Shown: positions 44,424-55,194, numbered from the stretch's first letter. The stretch is 64,000 bases of DNA from Zygnema cylindricum (GCA_037447655.1 JBBHKE010002115.1:77162-141161), one strand, 5' to 3'. The notes: a model not told the origin generated them from the letters alone. Numbers and translations: made by a program.

Positions 44424-44458
44424 GGACTCAAGGGAGTCCAAGCTACACAAGGGTGTAG
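44424..44458 (+). promoter_or_regulatory. Twin hairpins in the copia A LTR leader
   Basis: GGACTCAAGGGAGTCC and CTACACAAGGGTGTAG, 3 nt apart, 70 bp downstream of the TATA box and so within the expected RNA leader. In the 3' LTR the second becomes CTGCATAGAGATGCAG (49823-49838), keeping all six pairs. Related hairpins occur in copia C (56078-56095) and the solo LTR. Confidence 0.6.
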
Positions 44459-44553
44459 TCAGATTGTTTGTTTGATTGCTTGTGTAGCAGTGGTCGCCAT
44501 TGAAAGTGGGTTAGCTAATAACTATCTAGTGGCCTCTTGTATTGTATAGTCCA

Positions 44554-45768
44554 ATGGAGGACACAGAATTGCAGGTTATGGGCCCACCCTCTATGGTGCC
44601 CACCTTTAATGGATCTGGGTTCATATATTGGGAAGCCATGATGATGGGAGCTTTGTGCGAAAAACGATACTGGGGTATCGTTAGTGGACAAGTGAAACGT
44701 CCACCTTCGCGAACTCCACTAGGATTTGGAGGAGTAAGATTTCTTACAGCAACGGCTGCCTCAGCGGAGGAGGCAGATGATGGGGACCGCACTGTGTCCG
44801 AAAAAGGGAAAGGGAAGGAGACACCCCTCACTCCTATTGCCACAGTACCGGGAGCGGCAACCGTGAAGACCGTGGAGAACAATACTCAAATGTGGGAGGA
44901 TGTAAACATGGCTGCCAAGAACTTCATTTTGAGGCTCCTCACTCAAGCTTTGGCCACCCCTCATCTTCACATTTACAAGGCCGAGGAGTTGTGGGTGAGT
45001 TTGGTGGGGATTTATAGAGCTGGAACTATTCAGGAGCTCCGGTTGGCTGAGCAAAAACTAGTGAGTAACACTTACAAAGGAGGAAAGATGTTAGATTACT
45101 GTAATGATCTTTCTTGTTTGTATATGGAGATGGAAAGTGTCGGGTGGACAGGCATAATGAAAATGAAAGTTAACACTCTTATCATGAAGTTACCAAATGA
45201 GTTTGAGAACATAGTATACCGAGTACAGGAGATGCCCGATAGTTCATGGAAATGGAACACAGTGGTTATGATGATACTTGTGCACGAAAACACAATGGAG
45301 ATTAGGAGAGGAGGAAAGAGCATTCAAGCTCTAGCAGCACGAGGGGAGCGATGGGGGAAGGACCCGAAGAAACCTTATAGAGGGGAAAGAGATAATTCTG
45401 GGGGATCGAGCCCTCCAAAGGGTCTTTGTCATTTTTGCAAAAAGCCGGGACACTTCATCGCAGATTGTATCAAGCTGTGGGAGCTGAGGCTCCAAGAGAA
45501 CCGTGGAGGGGGTTCTTTCAGAGGGAAGAAAAAAGCACCTGTGGTTACTACAGTGACAGGAGAAACTGGGGATGAGTCTTCTGAGGAGGATGGGGGGCTT
45601 CTTCTTGACAACAGTCTGGAGGAGAAGGAGATCCCTCAGAGACAGAAGTGTGCCTTTGGAGCAATTCGGGAAGCTCCACAGGAAGGATGGATAATCGACT
45701 CAGGTGCATCCATGAATATATATCGTGATAAAGAACTTTTCACTAAGTTAAGAAAATCCCTACTGTAG
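44554..45768 (+). CDS. Copia A Gag and start of protease, starting inside the LTR
   Basis: The ATG at 44554 lies 20 nt before the LTR end, so the first codons (MEDTELQ) are LTR-encoded and the next (VMGPP) are the primer site. Gag follows: GSGFIYWEAMMMGALCEKRY, a UBN2-like helical region (MAAKNFILRLLTQALATPHL, KGGKMLDYCNDLSCLYMEME, LIMKLPNEFENIVYRVQEM) and a zinc knuckle CHFCKKPGHFIADC near 45429-45470. The protease begins with WIIDSGAS (45690). A one-base deletion just before the PTVEIEYGDG segment closes the frame at 45768. An upstream TTG at 44542 is in frame, but the ATG is the natural start. Confidence 0.82.
   Translation: MEDTELQVMGPPSMVPTFNGSGFIYWEAMMMGALCEKRYWGIVSGQVKRPPSRTPLGFGGVRFLTATAASAEEADDGDRTVSEKGKGKETPLTPIATVPGAATVKTVENNTQMWEDVNMAAKNFILRLLTQALATPHLHIYKAEELWVSLVGIYRAGTIQELRLAEQKLVSNTYKGGKMLDYCNDLSCLYMEMESVGWTGIMKMKVNTLIMKLPNEFENIVYRVQEMPDSSWKWNTVVMMILVHENTMEIRRGGKSIQALAARGERWGKDPKKPYRGERDNSGGSSPPKGLCHFCKKPGHFIADCIKLWELRLQENRGGGSFRGKKKAPVVTTVTGETGDESSEEDGGLLLDNSLEEKEIPQRQKCAFGAIREAPQEGWIIDSGASMNIYRDKELFTKLRKSLL
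44574..44587 (+). other. Primer-binding site of copia A (initiator tRNA-Met anticodon arm)
   Basis: GGTTATGGGCCCAC directly follows the LTR end. It is complementary to the anticodon stem-loop of eukaryotic initiator tRNA-Met, the site used by Drosophila copia, rather than the tRNA 3' end used by most plant LTR elements. It is translated as part of Gag. Confidence 0.8.
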
Positions 45769-46823
45769 AGATAGAGTATGGGGATGGGAGAATGGTTTCT
45801 ACAGATCTAGTGGGCTCAGTAGATCTAAAAGTCTTAGTGGAGGGTAAGACTTCTATACTTACATTCTCAAATGTACTCTACATTCCTCAGCTGAGTAAAA
45901 ATCTTGTCTCTACGTTTGTGTTAGATGACAAATAGTTTGATACCTTCACTAGAAAGGGAGTCTTTACAGCTAAGTATGGGGATGAAGTTTACTTCACAAC
46001 AATAAGGGTAGCCAAGGAATGTTTAGGCTAAACCTGAGTAATGATAAGAAGAATGCTTACTATGTTGGTGTTCCTAAGTTGATGATTTGGCATAAACGGT
46101 TGGGGCATGTGCATTTTGATAGGTTGAGGGAAATGAAAAAACTTGGAGTAGTAGAAGGCATTCAGTTTGGGGATAATGAAATGATAGATGATTGTAGTTG
46201 CTGTGCTCAAGGTAAGGCTCACAAACTTCCCTTTCCCAAAGCCGCCACATATAGAGGTGAGAAAGTGTTAGACTTGGTCCACACAGATATTTGGGGACCT
46301 GCAAAAGTACCTTCGGTTGGAGGAAAGAGGTTCATGATGACAATAACTGATAACTGGTCTAGATACTCTAGAGTCTACTTTCTAAAAAACAAAGTCTGAA
46401 GCATCAACTTACTTCAAAGAATATAAAGCTTGGAGTGAGAAGTTGCATGAAACTCCCATTAAGAGGATAAGGAGTGATAATTGGGGGGAATATACCTCTA
46501 ACGAGTTTGAGGAATATTTGAGAGATGAGGGAGTGCAACACCAGAAAACTGTAACACATAACCCGGAACAAAATGGGGTAGCTGAGAGGTTGAATCGAAC
46601 ACTAGGAGATAGTGTGCGTAGTATGTTGGCAGACAAGAAAATAGGAAAGAGATTTTGGGCAAAAGCAATGAACTGTGCCAATTACATTAAGAATAGAGTC
46701 CTTACCTCAGCTGTAAAGGGAGTGACACCTTATGAGAGATGGGTTGGAAGGAAACCAGATATCTCACACCTTAAAGTATTCGGTAGCCAAGTTTACAGTC
46801 TTGACACGGATAGGAAAAACTAG
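45769..46823 (+). pseudogene. Copia A protease end, pre-integrase and integrase
   Basis: Continues with several frame changes: TFSNVLYIPQLSKNLVS (protease to linker), a TAG in DDK*FD near 45933, HKRLGHVHFDRLREMKKLGV and CSCCAQGKAHKLPFP (pre-integrase and zinc site), DLVHTDIWGPAKVPSVGG (first Asp), TITDNWSRYSRVYFLKNK, IRSDNWGEYTSNEFEEYL (second Asp; W replaces the usual G), EQNGVAERLNRTLGDSV (Glu) and HLKVFGSQVYSLD. A TAG lies in place of Trp at 46821. Relative to copia C there are indels near 45760, 46000 and 46396, so the polyprotein is dead. Confidence 0.85.
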
Positions 46824-48165
46824 AAGCTAGATGCTAAGGGAAAACCTGGATACTTTGTGGGATATGATGAGGATGTTAAGGGATATAGAGTCTATGACTT
46901 AGCAAAGAAAGATATCATTCTGGTCAAACACTTAGTTGTCATGGATGAAGGGAAGTCATTTGACCCCTTCAAATATACAAAGAAGATAAGAATAAGATTT
47001 GAGTCAAAAAGTGAGGAGAACTCGGTCGTTCCCGAAAGGGATATGAGTGAAACCGTGATTGCACATTCATGGGAGATCCAAGATACATGAGACTCACCGT
47101 AAACCTCACATACTATTATGGACTCCGAGGAGATAGAAGAAGCGGGACAAGAACCAGCTTCCATGTACAAGGGAGCCGATGAGACAGTGAGAAGAAATCC
47201 AAGACTTCCATCTATTCCAGCTTCGGAGTTTGAGGGAGGAAGAAAGAGCACCAAACGGATACAGGAAAAACAAGCGCTCATAAGGTAACTAAGCTATCTC
47301 ACCCAGATGAGCCTCAGTCTTACTCAAAGGCAGTGAATAGTCTAGAAAATGAAAGATGGATTAGAGCCATAAATGATGAAATGGTTTCTATCATGGAAGC
47401 AAATACTTGGGAATTAGCGGATTGCCCTCCAGACAGAAAACCTATTGGGTGTAAATGTGTTTTTAAACTAAAACTGAACCTAGATAATACCATTGAGAGA
47501 TATAAGGCTCGATTGGTAGCAAAGGGGTTCACCCAAAAGGAGGGGATTGACTATGAGGAGACTTTTGCTCCAGTTGTTTGGTTCCCATCAGTAAGGATTT
47601 TTCTCAGTTTGGCAACAGCGGAAGACATGGAAATACACCAGATGGACATTAAGAGTGCTTTTTTAATGGTGAGTTAGAGGAAGAAATTTTTATGAGACAA
47701 CCGGAGGGGTTCGTCGAAGAAGGAGAAGAGAGCAAAGTCTGCAGACTCATAAAGTCCTTATATGGACTGAAGCAGGCTCCTCGACAATGGAATAACAAAC
47801 TAGATGAGTTTCTTGCAGGTTTGGGATATATCCGTATCAGCTCTGACCATTCTATCTATATGTTTGAGGATGAGAATGGTGACATTTTTATTGCCATTTA
47901 TATGGATGATCTGCTTGTTTTGAGTAAATCTATGGAATAGATCAATATGTTAAAGAAAGATCTTAGAAGAAGATTTGATATGAACGATTTAGGGGAAGCA
48001 AGATATATTTTGGGGATTCAAATGGAGAGAGATAGGGGGAAGAAGATTATCAGACTTACTCAGAAAGAAACAATAGGTAATATGCTTGAAAAATTTCAGA
48101 TGGAAAATGCTAACAGTTGTACCACTCCTATGGACTTGAAAAAAGGAAGTGATGGGAGTGTATGA
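46824..48165 (+). pseudogene. Copia A integrase tail and reverse transcriptase
   Basis: 46857-47090 is the integrase C-terminal GYDEDVKGYRVYDLAKKDII. RT runs from about 47330: NERWIRAINDEMVSIMEANT, FKLKLNLDNTIERYKARLVA, KGFTQKEGIDYEETFAPVV, MEIHQMDIKSAFL, frameshift near 47673, QPEGFVEEGEESKVCRLIKS, LYGLKQAPRQWNNKL, and the active-site box FIAIYMDDLLVLSK (YMDD, where copia usually has YVDD). A TAG at 47938 interrupts the thumb. The next segment has DLGEARYILGIQMERDRGKK. Confidence 0.87.
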
Positions 48166-48894
48166 GTGATGATCTTAGACAATCAGATGAGTGCAGAGGA
48201 GAGAGAATTTATGAAGTCTATTCCTTATAGACAGGTCATAGGGAGTTTAATCTATTTTATGAACTGTACCAGACCGGACATAGCGGCAGCAGTTCGATTA
48301 CTCAGTAGGAGTCTTAATGATCCTAAGATGAGAGACAGGGAGGCAACCAAGAGAGTCATGAGATACGTGGTGGGAACTAGAGAGTTATGGTTGCATTTGG
48401 GAGGGGAGCACACTGACATCACTACTTGGAGTGACGCCAGTTATGGGGACGCACCTATGAGACGATGCACTTCTGGGTATGTGTTGTATGTTGGGGAAGG
48501 TGCTTGCTGTTGTAGTAGTAAGCAACAAAAGGTGGTTGCTAAGTCCACTATGGAGGATGAGTACATGGCCTCTTGTTCAGCTATGAAAGAGTTGATGTGG
48601 GTCAAATCCTTGCTGCAAGAACTGGGGTATATGAAAGAGGGAGAGCATGAAGTGTTTTGTGATAATCAAGCGGCCATAGCAATTGCAGCCAATCGAAAAC
48701 ATCATTTTAAGGCTAAACATATGGACATAAGATTAAGTTTTGTAAGAGAAAAAGAGGAGAATAAAATAGTGAATCTTGTATATAGATCTGATGAGGAAAT
48801 GGTGGCTGACATGATGACCAAACCTGTGCCCTCTCCAAAGTTAAAATATTGTAGGGAAAAATGTGGATTAAAAGAAAAGTTAAAATTAGACTAG
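48166..48894 (+). CDS. Copia A RNase H (longest intact pol segment)
   Basis: 242 codons: RPDIAAAVRLLSRSLNDPKM, DITTWSDASYGDAPMRRCTS, SKQQKVVAKSTMEDEYMA, ELMWVKSLLQELGY, VFCDNQAAIAIAANRKHHFK, AKHMDIRLSFVREK and ADMMTKPVPSPKLKYC. The catalytic acids are present. In STMEDEYMA an Asp replaces the usual Ala before the Glu. It ends 13 bp before the polypurine tract (ATAAGGGGAG). Confidence 0.87.
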   Translation: MMILDNQMSAEEREFMKSIPYRQVIGSLIYFMNCTRPDIAAAVRLLSRSLNDPKMRDREATKRVMRYVVGTRELWLHLGGEHTDITTWSDASYGDAPMRRCTSGYVLYVGEGACCCSSKQQKVVAKSTMEDEYMASCSAMKELMWVKSLLQELGYMKEGEHEVFCDNQAAIAIAANRKHHFKAKHMDIRLSFVREKEENKIVNLVYRSDEEMVADMMTKPVPSPKLKYCREKCGLKEKLKLD

Positions 48895-48907
48895 AAAATA
48901 AGGGGAG

Positions 48908-49953
48908 TGTTGAAATAAGTAGTTTTTTTGTATTTTCTAGGTCTAAATTAATTAGCGGAAAACATACAAAGAAAATGTAGGTAGCCTGCCTCTATCTCTT
49001 TTATCTCACCCCCATAATTGATGTAGTCACTAAAGGAGAGAGAGAGCGATGGAGCCATGGTTGCCTCAACTCCATGGGAAGGACTAAAGAGTGACTGAAG
49101 TCACTCTCAAAAAAAGGTTGGGTCCGGCAAGACTCGAACCCCCGACCGACAGAGCGCGGCGTAGCCGTTAAATCTAACCAGTCTCTCGTAGAAGTCAGGT
49201 AGGAGGTATAGGGTTTGATTAGTATATAAACTATTGTACTATACAGAAATCATTTAGCTGAACATCTTTACGGCATGAATAGATACAGTTTGATAAAGTA
49301 CGAAGTACTATACTAATTGAAACGCATATCGCGCATTTTGTTTCGACATCGAAACAAATATCCTGCAAGTATTTATTACGGCTCAGATTACATTTCCCGT
49401 CAAATCTGACGGCGCACATCATCACCGAAATCCCGGAATGGTCACTTTGGCATTTAGTGACGTGGCATGACGTGGCGCCGCGTGGAGAGACGACATTCGG
49501 TCGCAGGAATTCCGAGGAACGAACGGACAGGTGGAAAATGGACATGTGTCCGCCTAATGGCCTTGTCGTACAGAGGTCGTACACAAAGTACATCGGAAGT
49601 AGTACTTTCTGGTACAGTACATTGTTCTGATTGGTTTGTACATGCAGTAGATAGGGGCTGTGAGAGGAACTAGGAAAAACTAGGATTTAGGAAAAATCAG
49701 GAAGATAGTCCTCTCTCTCTTTGAGAGTTTGTATAAATCGGCATCTTTGCCACCCTATAACTTATCGCCTGGTTGGGCGTTTTAAGTGAATTTTTTTTTC
49801 TACGGACTCAAGGGAGTCCAGGCTGCATAGAGATGCAGTCAGATTGTCTGTTTTTTTGCTTGTGTAGTAGTGGTTGCCATTGAAAGTGGGTTAGCTAATA
49901 ACTATCTAGAGGCTTCCTGTATTCTGTAGTCTAATGGAGGACACAGAATTGCA
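48908..49953 (+). mobile_element. Copia A 3' LTR
   Basis: 1,046 bp, same ends as the 5' LTR, followed by target duplication GAATG (49954-49958). It differs from the 5' LTR at several percent of positions by eye. It contains the antisense tRNA-like segment (49118-49200), TATAAA at 49732 and the LTR-encoded gag start (ATG at 49933). Confidence 0.9.
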
Positions 49954-51590
49954 GAATGCAAACAACATTTCCCGAAATCCTTTGCCAAGTACCACAGACA
50001 ATGGAGTCCAACAAGATTTCAATGACGACTTAGCTACAATGTCAAGAGGGTTTTATATCACACATTCTTTAGCTTCACTGCCCAACTCGCGTTCTGCCCA
50101 AGATCCATGGGGGGACAGAGAACTAATTCTTTTCCTCTCCTCACAAACTTCCCAACCGGGCACTACATCTGAGGAGGAGGAAAGAGTGAAAAAAGAGCTA
50201 AAAATTATCTTTGGTTAGATGGATTGCTAGTTCGTTTGTTAGCAGACGGTAGTCACAGACACTTGCCTTGCCCGACTGAACGCCTCTTGGTGATTGAACA
50301 AATTCACACCGAGCTTGCTCACTATGGGACCAATCGCACCTTAAGCATGCAGCAGGCACGCTATTGGTAGTATGGGATGCAATCTGATGTCGCATCCGTA
50401 TTGCACAAGTGTGCAATATGTGATTGTTTGCGCACCTTTTTTAGCAACCGGCAGACTACCCTCCAACCATTACCTATCAAGGGGTTATTTTACCGTTGGT
50501 CGTACGATTTGGCAAGTCTCTTTCCCATATCATGGAGGAGGAAACAATATATAATGATCATGATTGAAAATTTTAGCAAATGGATTGAAGTAGTGTTGTT
50601 ACCACACAAAACCGCAAAGCTCACCAACGCATCTTTTAAAGAACATGTTGTTATCAGATACGGAGCTCCATTTGAAGTCCAGACAGATCAAGGGACTGAA
50701 TTCTACGCAGAATTCTAAGAAATGCTAGATGACGAGCTCATAGAACATCGTCGAACTAGCTGAGATCATCAATAGGCTGATGGATTGGCAAAACGAGCAG
50801 GTCAGACCTTCAAGCGAGCATTATGTAAGCATTGCTTGGAGAAATATATTAGAGTTTGGGATGAGTCCATCGGTTACATTTCCATGTGATATCAAATGTC
50901 TGTACAGGCAAGCGTTCCTAATATCAGTCCATACTATGTCTTATTTGGTCGTCAACCCTTATTGGGTATGAATATCCTAAAAGCCGCAAGCTTTCTGCTT
51001 CCTATACAATCTGACGAGGTTTTTCTGGAAAAACTTACTATTAGGGCGTTGCTTTTTGCTAGAGAGATACCCATGGCTTTTGAGAACCAGCAGGTCGCCC
51101 ATCACCGAGATACTATGCGTTTTGCCACAACACGCAGCGGCAGCTACCGGCCCCAGTATAAGTCTTACCGAGTAGGAGATTACATCTACTTACCGCACCA
51201 ATCATTTGATACCTTGGACACAGATGTTTCACCTCATATTCTTTGAATTATGGAAGTTGACACAAATGGCATGCTAGGACTTGAAGGAGCAGATACACCA
51301 ACCTTTCGGCATAATTTGTAGAACTCTGCTCCATGTTATTTACCGGATCACTCCCAAGACATGGACCCTATGTGTATGCCTATCATCAAGGCTATTGAAT
51401 GCACACTTTGCAACTAGGCCGACAGAGAAACATCTGCTTCTATGCGACCATTGCAACCAAGGATTTCACATGGAGTGTTTGGTTTCTCCATTAACAACGC
51501 TTTTAGACGGCCATTGGTTTTGTCACGGCTGCTGAGAGCTACCAATCCTATTGGCCCGTTCTTCGGCAAGCTAAAGAGCTAGGGGGGGGA
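49954..51590 (+). pseudogene. Gypsy G2, second part: integrase followed by a PHD finger
   Basis: Resumes the gypsy element after copia A. Integrase: HTELAHYGTNRTLSMQQARY and CAICD (HHCC zinc site, 50306-50430), YDLASLFPISWR (first Asp region), FSKWIEVVLL, YGAPFEVQTDQGTEFYAEF (second Asp), degraded Glu region near 50760, ISPYYVLFGRQPLLGM, then YRVGDYIYLPHQSFDTL. After SPHIL and EVDTNGMLGLE there is a C4HC3 PHD pattern: ECTLC (51397-51411) in one frame, then LLLCDHCNQGFHMECL and GHWFCHGC (to 51532) in another. A polypurine tract (GGGGGGGGA, 51582-51590) follows. Multiple stops; non-functional. Confidence 0.8.
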
Positions 51591-51884
51591 ATAAACTAAG
51601 CCTCCTAGCTTCCTCTCTCACCCTACCTTTATTTTCGTGTGATATGTTTATTTGTTGCTTGCTGTTTGTACGGATTTATTTCACTTGTTTTTTTATATGT
51701 TCATGACTTTCTTGCTTAATTCTTTATCATTTATCTTGCAATTGATTGTGTTGCATGTTTACCATCTCTTTTTTCACATGCACGACAGGTGTCATGTCAT
51801 ATCACGTCATCCCAATTTAATCGCATTTTAATCGCATTTAATCACACTTACTCCTCACATAAAACCAATCTTTTAAGACCAAAT
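51591..51884 (+). mobile_element. Gypsy G2 3' LTR (probable)
   Basis: Follows the polypurine tract. Shares TTTATTTTCGT-GTATATGTTTAT and TGCATGTT...CATGCACGACA with the minus-orientation repeats at 35436 and 37878. The end is near 51787. The remaining 100 bp to the first copia C codons are unassigned. Confidence 0.5.
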
Positions 51885-53945
51885 GTGACAAAGGTACATG
51901 AGGCGAAATCGGAGGACGAGGATGATGAACTCCTATTGGATGAGGAGTTGGAAGCGAAAAACGAGGTTGAAATTCCACGAAAGAAAAAATGTGCTTTCAC
52001 TAGATTGAAAGGTGAAGCACGCTGGATTGTGGATTCAGGTGCCTCCATGCAAATGTGTAAGGATAAATACCTGTTCACGAAGATAAGAAAGATTCCAACC
52101 GTAGAGATAGAGTACGGGGATGGGAGGATAGTCACTACTATCTTGTAGGATCAGTAGATTTGAAAGTGTTAGTAAAAGGAAAGACATCCATAGTTACATT
52201 CTCCTATTCCGAAGATGAACAAAAACCTCATCTCTACGTTTGTATCACATGATAAGGGTTTTGATACTAGCACTAGGAAAGGAGTCTTTACTGCTAGCTT
52301 TGAGGAGGAAGTTTATTTCACTGCTAAAAAAGGTAGCCAAGGGATGTTTAGGCTGATTTTAAGCAATGAAAAGAAGAAACTTTATTATGTTGGTGTTCAT
52401 GATAAAATGTTGTGGCATATGAGGCTTGGGCATGTGAATCAAGATAAGTTAAGAGAGATGAAAAAGATTGGAGTAGTGGAAGGGTTTAGTTCGGTGAAAG
52501 TGAGAATCTAATTGATTGTAGTGGATGTGCTCAAGGTAAAGCACACAATTTACCCTTCCCAAAAACTGCCACCTATAAGATAGAAAAGATTCTAGATTTA
52601 GTACACACAGATATTTGGGGGCCGGCCAGAGTGCCATCACTCGGGGGGAAGAGATTTATGATAACCATCACCGATGATTGGTCTCGACATTCTAGGGTGT
52701 ATTTTTTGAAAAATAAGACAGATGCTCAATAATGTTTTAAACAATATAAAGCATGGAGTAAAAAACTCCATAAAACCTCAATCAAGAGAGTAAGGAGTGA
52801 CAATGGTGGAGAGTATACCTCTGACCAGTTTGAGGATTTTCTGAGAGAAGATGGAGTACAACAGCAAAAGACAATTCTTGAAAATCCTGAGCATAATGGT
52901 GTAGCTGAAAGATTAATAGAACACTGAGTGATAGTGCTAGGAGTATGCTGTCAGATAAGAAGATAGGAAAGAAGTTTTGGGCCGAAGCAATAAACTGTGA
53001 AAATTATCTCAAAAATAGAGTTCTTACTTCAGCAGTAAAAGGCCAAACACCTTATGAGAGATGGACAGGCCGAAAACCAGATGTTTCACACTTAAAGGTT
53101 TTCGGTAGTCAAGTGTTCAGTTTAGACACACAGATCAGTCAAACTGGAAGTTAGATCAAAAAGGAAAACCAAGATATCTACTACGATATGATGAAGATGT
53201 AAAAGGGTATTGAGTCTATGATCTCAAACGAGAGGATATTATCCTAGGGAAGCATGTAGTGGTTATGGATGAAAGGAATCTATTAATTCCTTTAAGCATA
53301 AAAAGATAGTCAGAATAATATTTGAATCAGAAAATTGTGATAACTTTGAGCTTCCTAACTATCCAAGATTTCAAGAAGATGATGATCTTGCAGGTACAGA
53401 TCAGATCGAGAAGGACCGAAATGTGAAACACCTAGTATAAACTCCAACCAAAGCGGAAGACGTGATGGAAATCTTTCCAGAAGCAAGGGATAGGGGAGAA
53501 GTAGAAAATGTTGGAAGAATCCAACGGAGCCATCTATTCCGGCAACCAAGTTTGGGAAAGGAAGAAAAGCAACAAAAGACTACAAGAGAGACAAGTTAAC
53601 AATAAGGTAACCAAATTGTCTCACCTTGATGAACCTCAAACTTATGATGAGGCAATGATTTGTCCTGAGAGAAACCGGTGGAAGACAACCATTGATGAGG
53701 AGATAGCCTCAATTATGGTGGCCGATACATGGGAATTGGTGGATTGTCCTCTTGACAACAAGCGAATAGAGTGTAAGTGGGTATTTAAGGTGAAACTCAA
53801 CCCGGATAACATCATTGAGCGCTACAAGGCTCGGTTAGTGGCGAAGGGATTTACCCATAAAGAGGGAATTGACTACGAGGAGACTTTTGCTCTGGTCGTC
53901 ACGTTTCTTTTGGTTCGGATACTTCTCACTATGGCGGGAGCATAA
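51885..53945 (+). pseudogene. Copia C, gag end to first half of RT (5'-truncated)
   Basis: Starts in the gag C-terminus and reads in broken frames: WIVDSGASMQMCKDKYLFTK (protease), HMRLGHVNQDKLREMKKIGV (pre-integrase), VHTDIWGPARVPSLGGK, KRVRSDNGGEYTSDQFEDFL, ENPEHNGVAERL, KKFWAEAINCENYLKNRVLT (integrase), then RT from 53600: WKTTIDEEIASIMVADTWEL, FKVKLNPDNIIERYKARLVA, KGFTHKEGIDYEETFALVV. The upstream LTR, primer site and most of gag are absent. Close to copia A but a distinct subfamily. Confidence 0.82.
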
Positions 53946-55194
53946 GACATGGAAGTGCATTAGATGGACATCAATACGACTTTGCTATATAGAGAGTTAG
54001 AAGAGGAAATTTTTGTTTGTTTGAAGACGAGGAAGGAATTATTTTTATTGCAATTTATGTTGATGATTTGCTTATTTTAAGTAAATTTATGGATAAAATA
54101 AATAAGTTGAAAAATGATCTAAAAGGAACATTTGAGATAAAGGATATGGGAGAAGCAAGGTATATTTTGGGAATTAAGGTAGAGAGAGACAGAGATAGAA
54201 AAACAATAAGATTAACTCAAAAAGAAGCCATTAGAAACATGCTAGAAAAATTCCAAATGGACAAGGCTAATAGATGTACCACTCCTATGGAATTAAACAA
54301 GGGAAGTGAAGGGAGTGTGGAAGAGGGAGTTCTAACCTTAGATGATGACAAAAAGAAGCCATTGGAAACATGCAAGAAAAATTCCAAATGGACAAGGCTA
54401 ATAGTTGTACCACTTCTATGGAATTAAACAAGGGAAGTGAGGGGAGTGTGAAAGAGGGAGTTATAATCTTAGATGATGAGGTAGGCCCGGAAGTGAAAAG
54501 ATTTATGCACACCATCCCTTATAGACAACTAGTGGGCAGCCTAATATATTTCATGAATTGTACCCGTCCGGAAATAGCCGCAGCTGTAGGAGTACTAAGT
54601 AGGAGTCTAAATGCTCACACTAAAAAAGATTACGAGGCAGCTTAGAGAGTCCTTAGATTACTCATAGGGACTACAGATCTATGGTTTCATTTGGGTGGGA
54701 ACAATAGTGACATCACCACTACGAGTGATGCTAGCTATGGAGATGCTCCTATGAGGAGATGCACGTCTGGATATGTATTGTATGTGGGTGATGGGGCTTG
54801 TTGTTGGAGCTGAAAACAGCAAAAGGTCATTGCTCAGTCCACCATGGAGGCTGAGTACATGGCTTGTTGCTCTGCTGTAAAAGAATTAATGTGGGTCAAG
54901 TCTTTGCTTGGTGAGCTTGGTCATCTTAAGAGTGGTGTCCAAAAAGTGTTTTGTGATAATTAGGCAGCCATTACTTTTGTGCCAATCCTAAACATCACTT
55001 TAAAGCCAAACACATGGACATTAGAATTATCTTTGTATGGTAGAAAGTAGAAAACAAGATAATCAATTTGGAGTATAAACCAGATAGTCAAATGGTAGCG
55101 AGTATGATGACCAAATGTGTGCCTTCCCCTAAACTAATTTTTTGCAAGGAGAAGTGTGGTCTTAAAAAAAAGAGTGACTAGAAAATAAAGGGAG
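53946..55194 (+). pseudogene. Copia C, rest of RT and RNase H, with deletion and 131-bp tandem duplication
   Basis: About 140 bp coding for the LYGLKQAPRQW region is missing at about 54015, where EEIF joins FEDEEG directly. The active site FIAIYVDDLLILSK is at about 54045-54085. A 131-bp unit (54218-54348) is repeated at 54349-54479. Since 131 is not a multiple of three, the frame shifts. RNase H follows (SDASYGDAPMRRCTSGYVLY, STMEAEYMACCSAVKELMWV, KVFCDN) with in-frame stops near 54813 and 54961. A polypurine tract (ATAAAGGGAG) ends it. Confidence 0.82.

Larger units (their letters stand above)
43527..44573 (+). mobile_element. Copia A 5' LTR
   Basis: 1,047 bp, TGTTGAAATAAG to GAATTGCA. It is preceded by target duplication GAATG (43522-43526). 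It contains an antisense tRNA-like segment (43741-43820), a TATA box (TATAAA, 44353-44358), two hairpins (44424-44439, 44443-44458) and the gag start codon at 44554. The right boundary is fixed by comparison with the 3' LTR and its GAATG. Confidence 0.9.
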
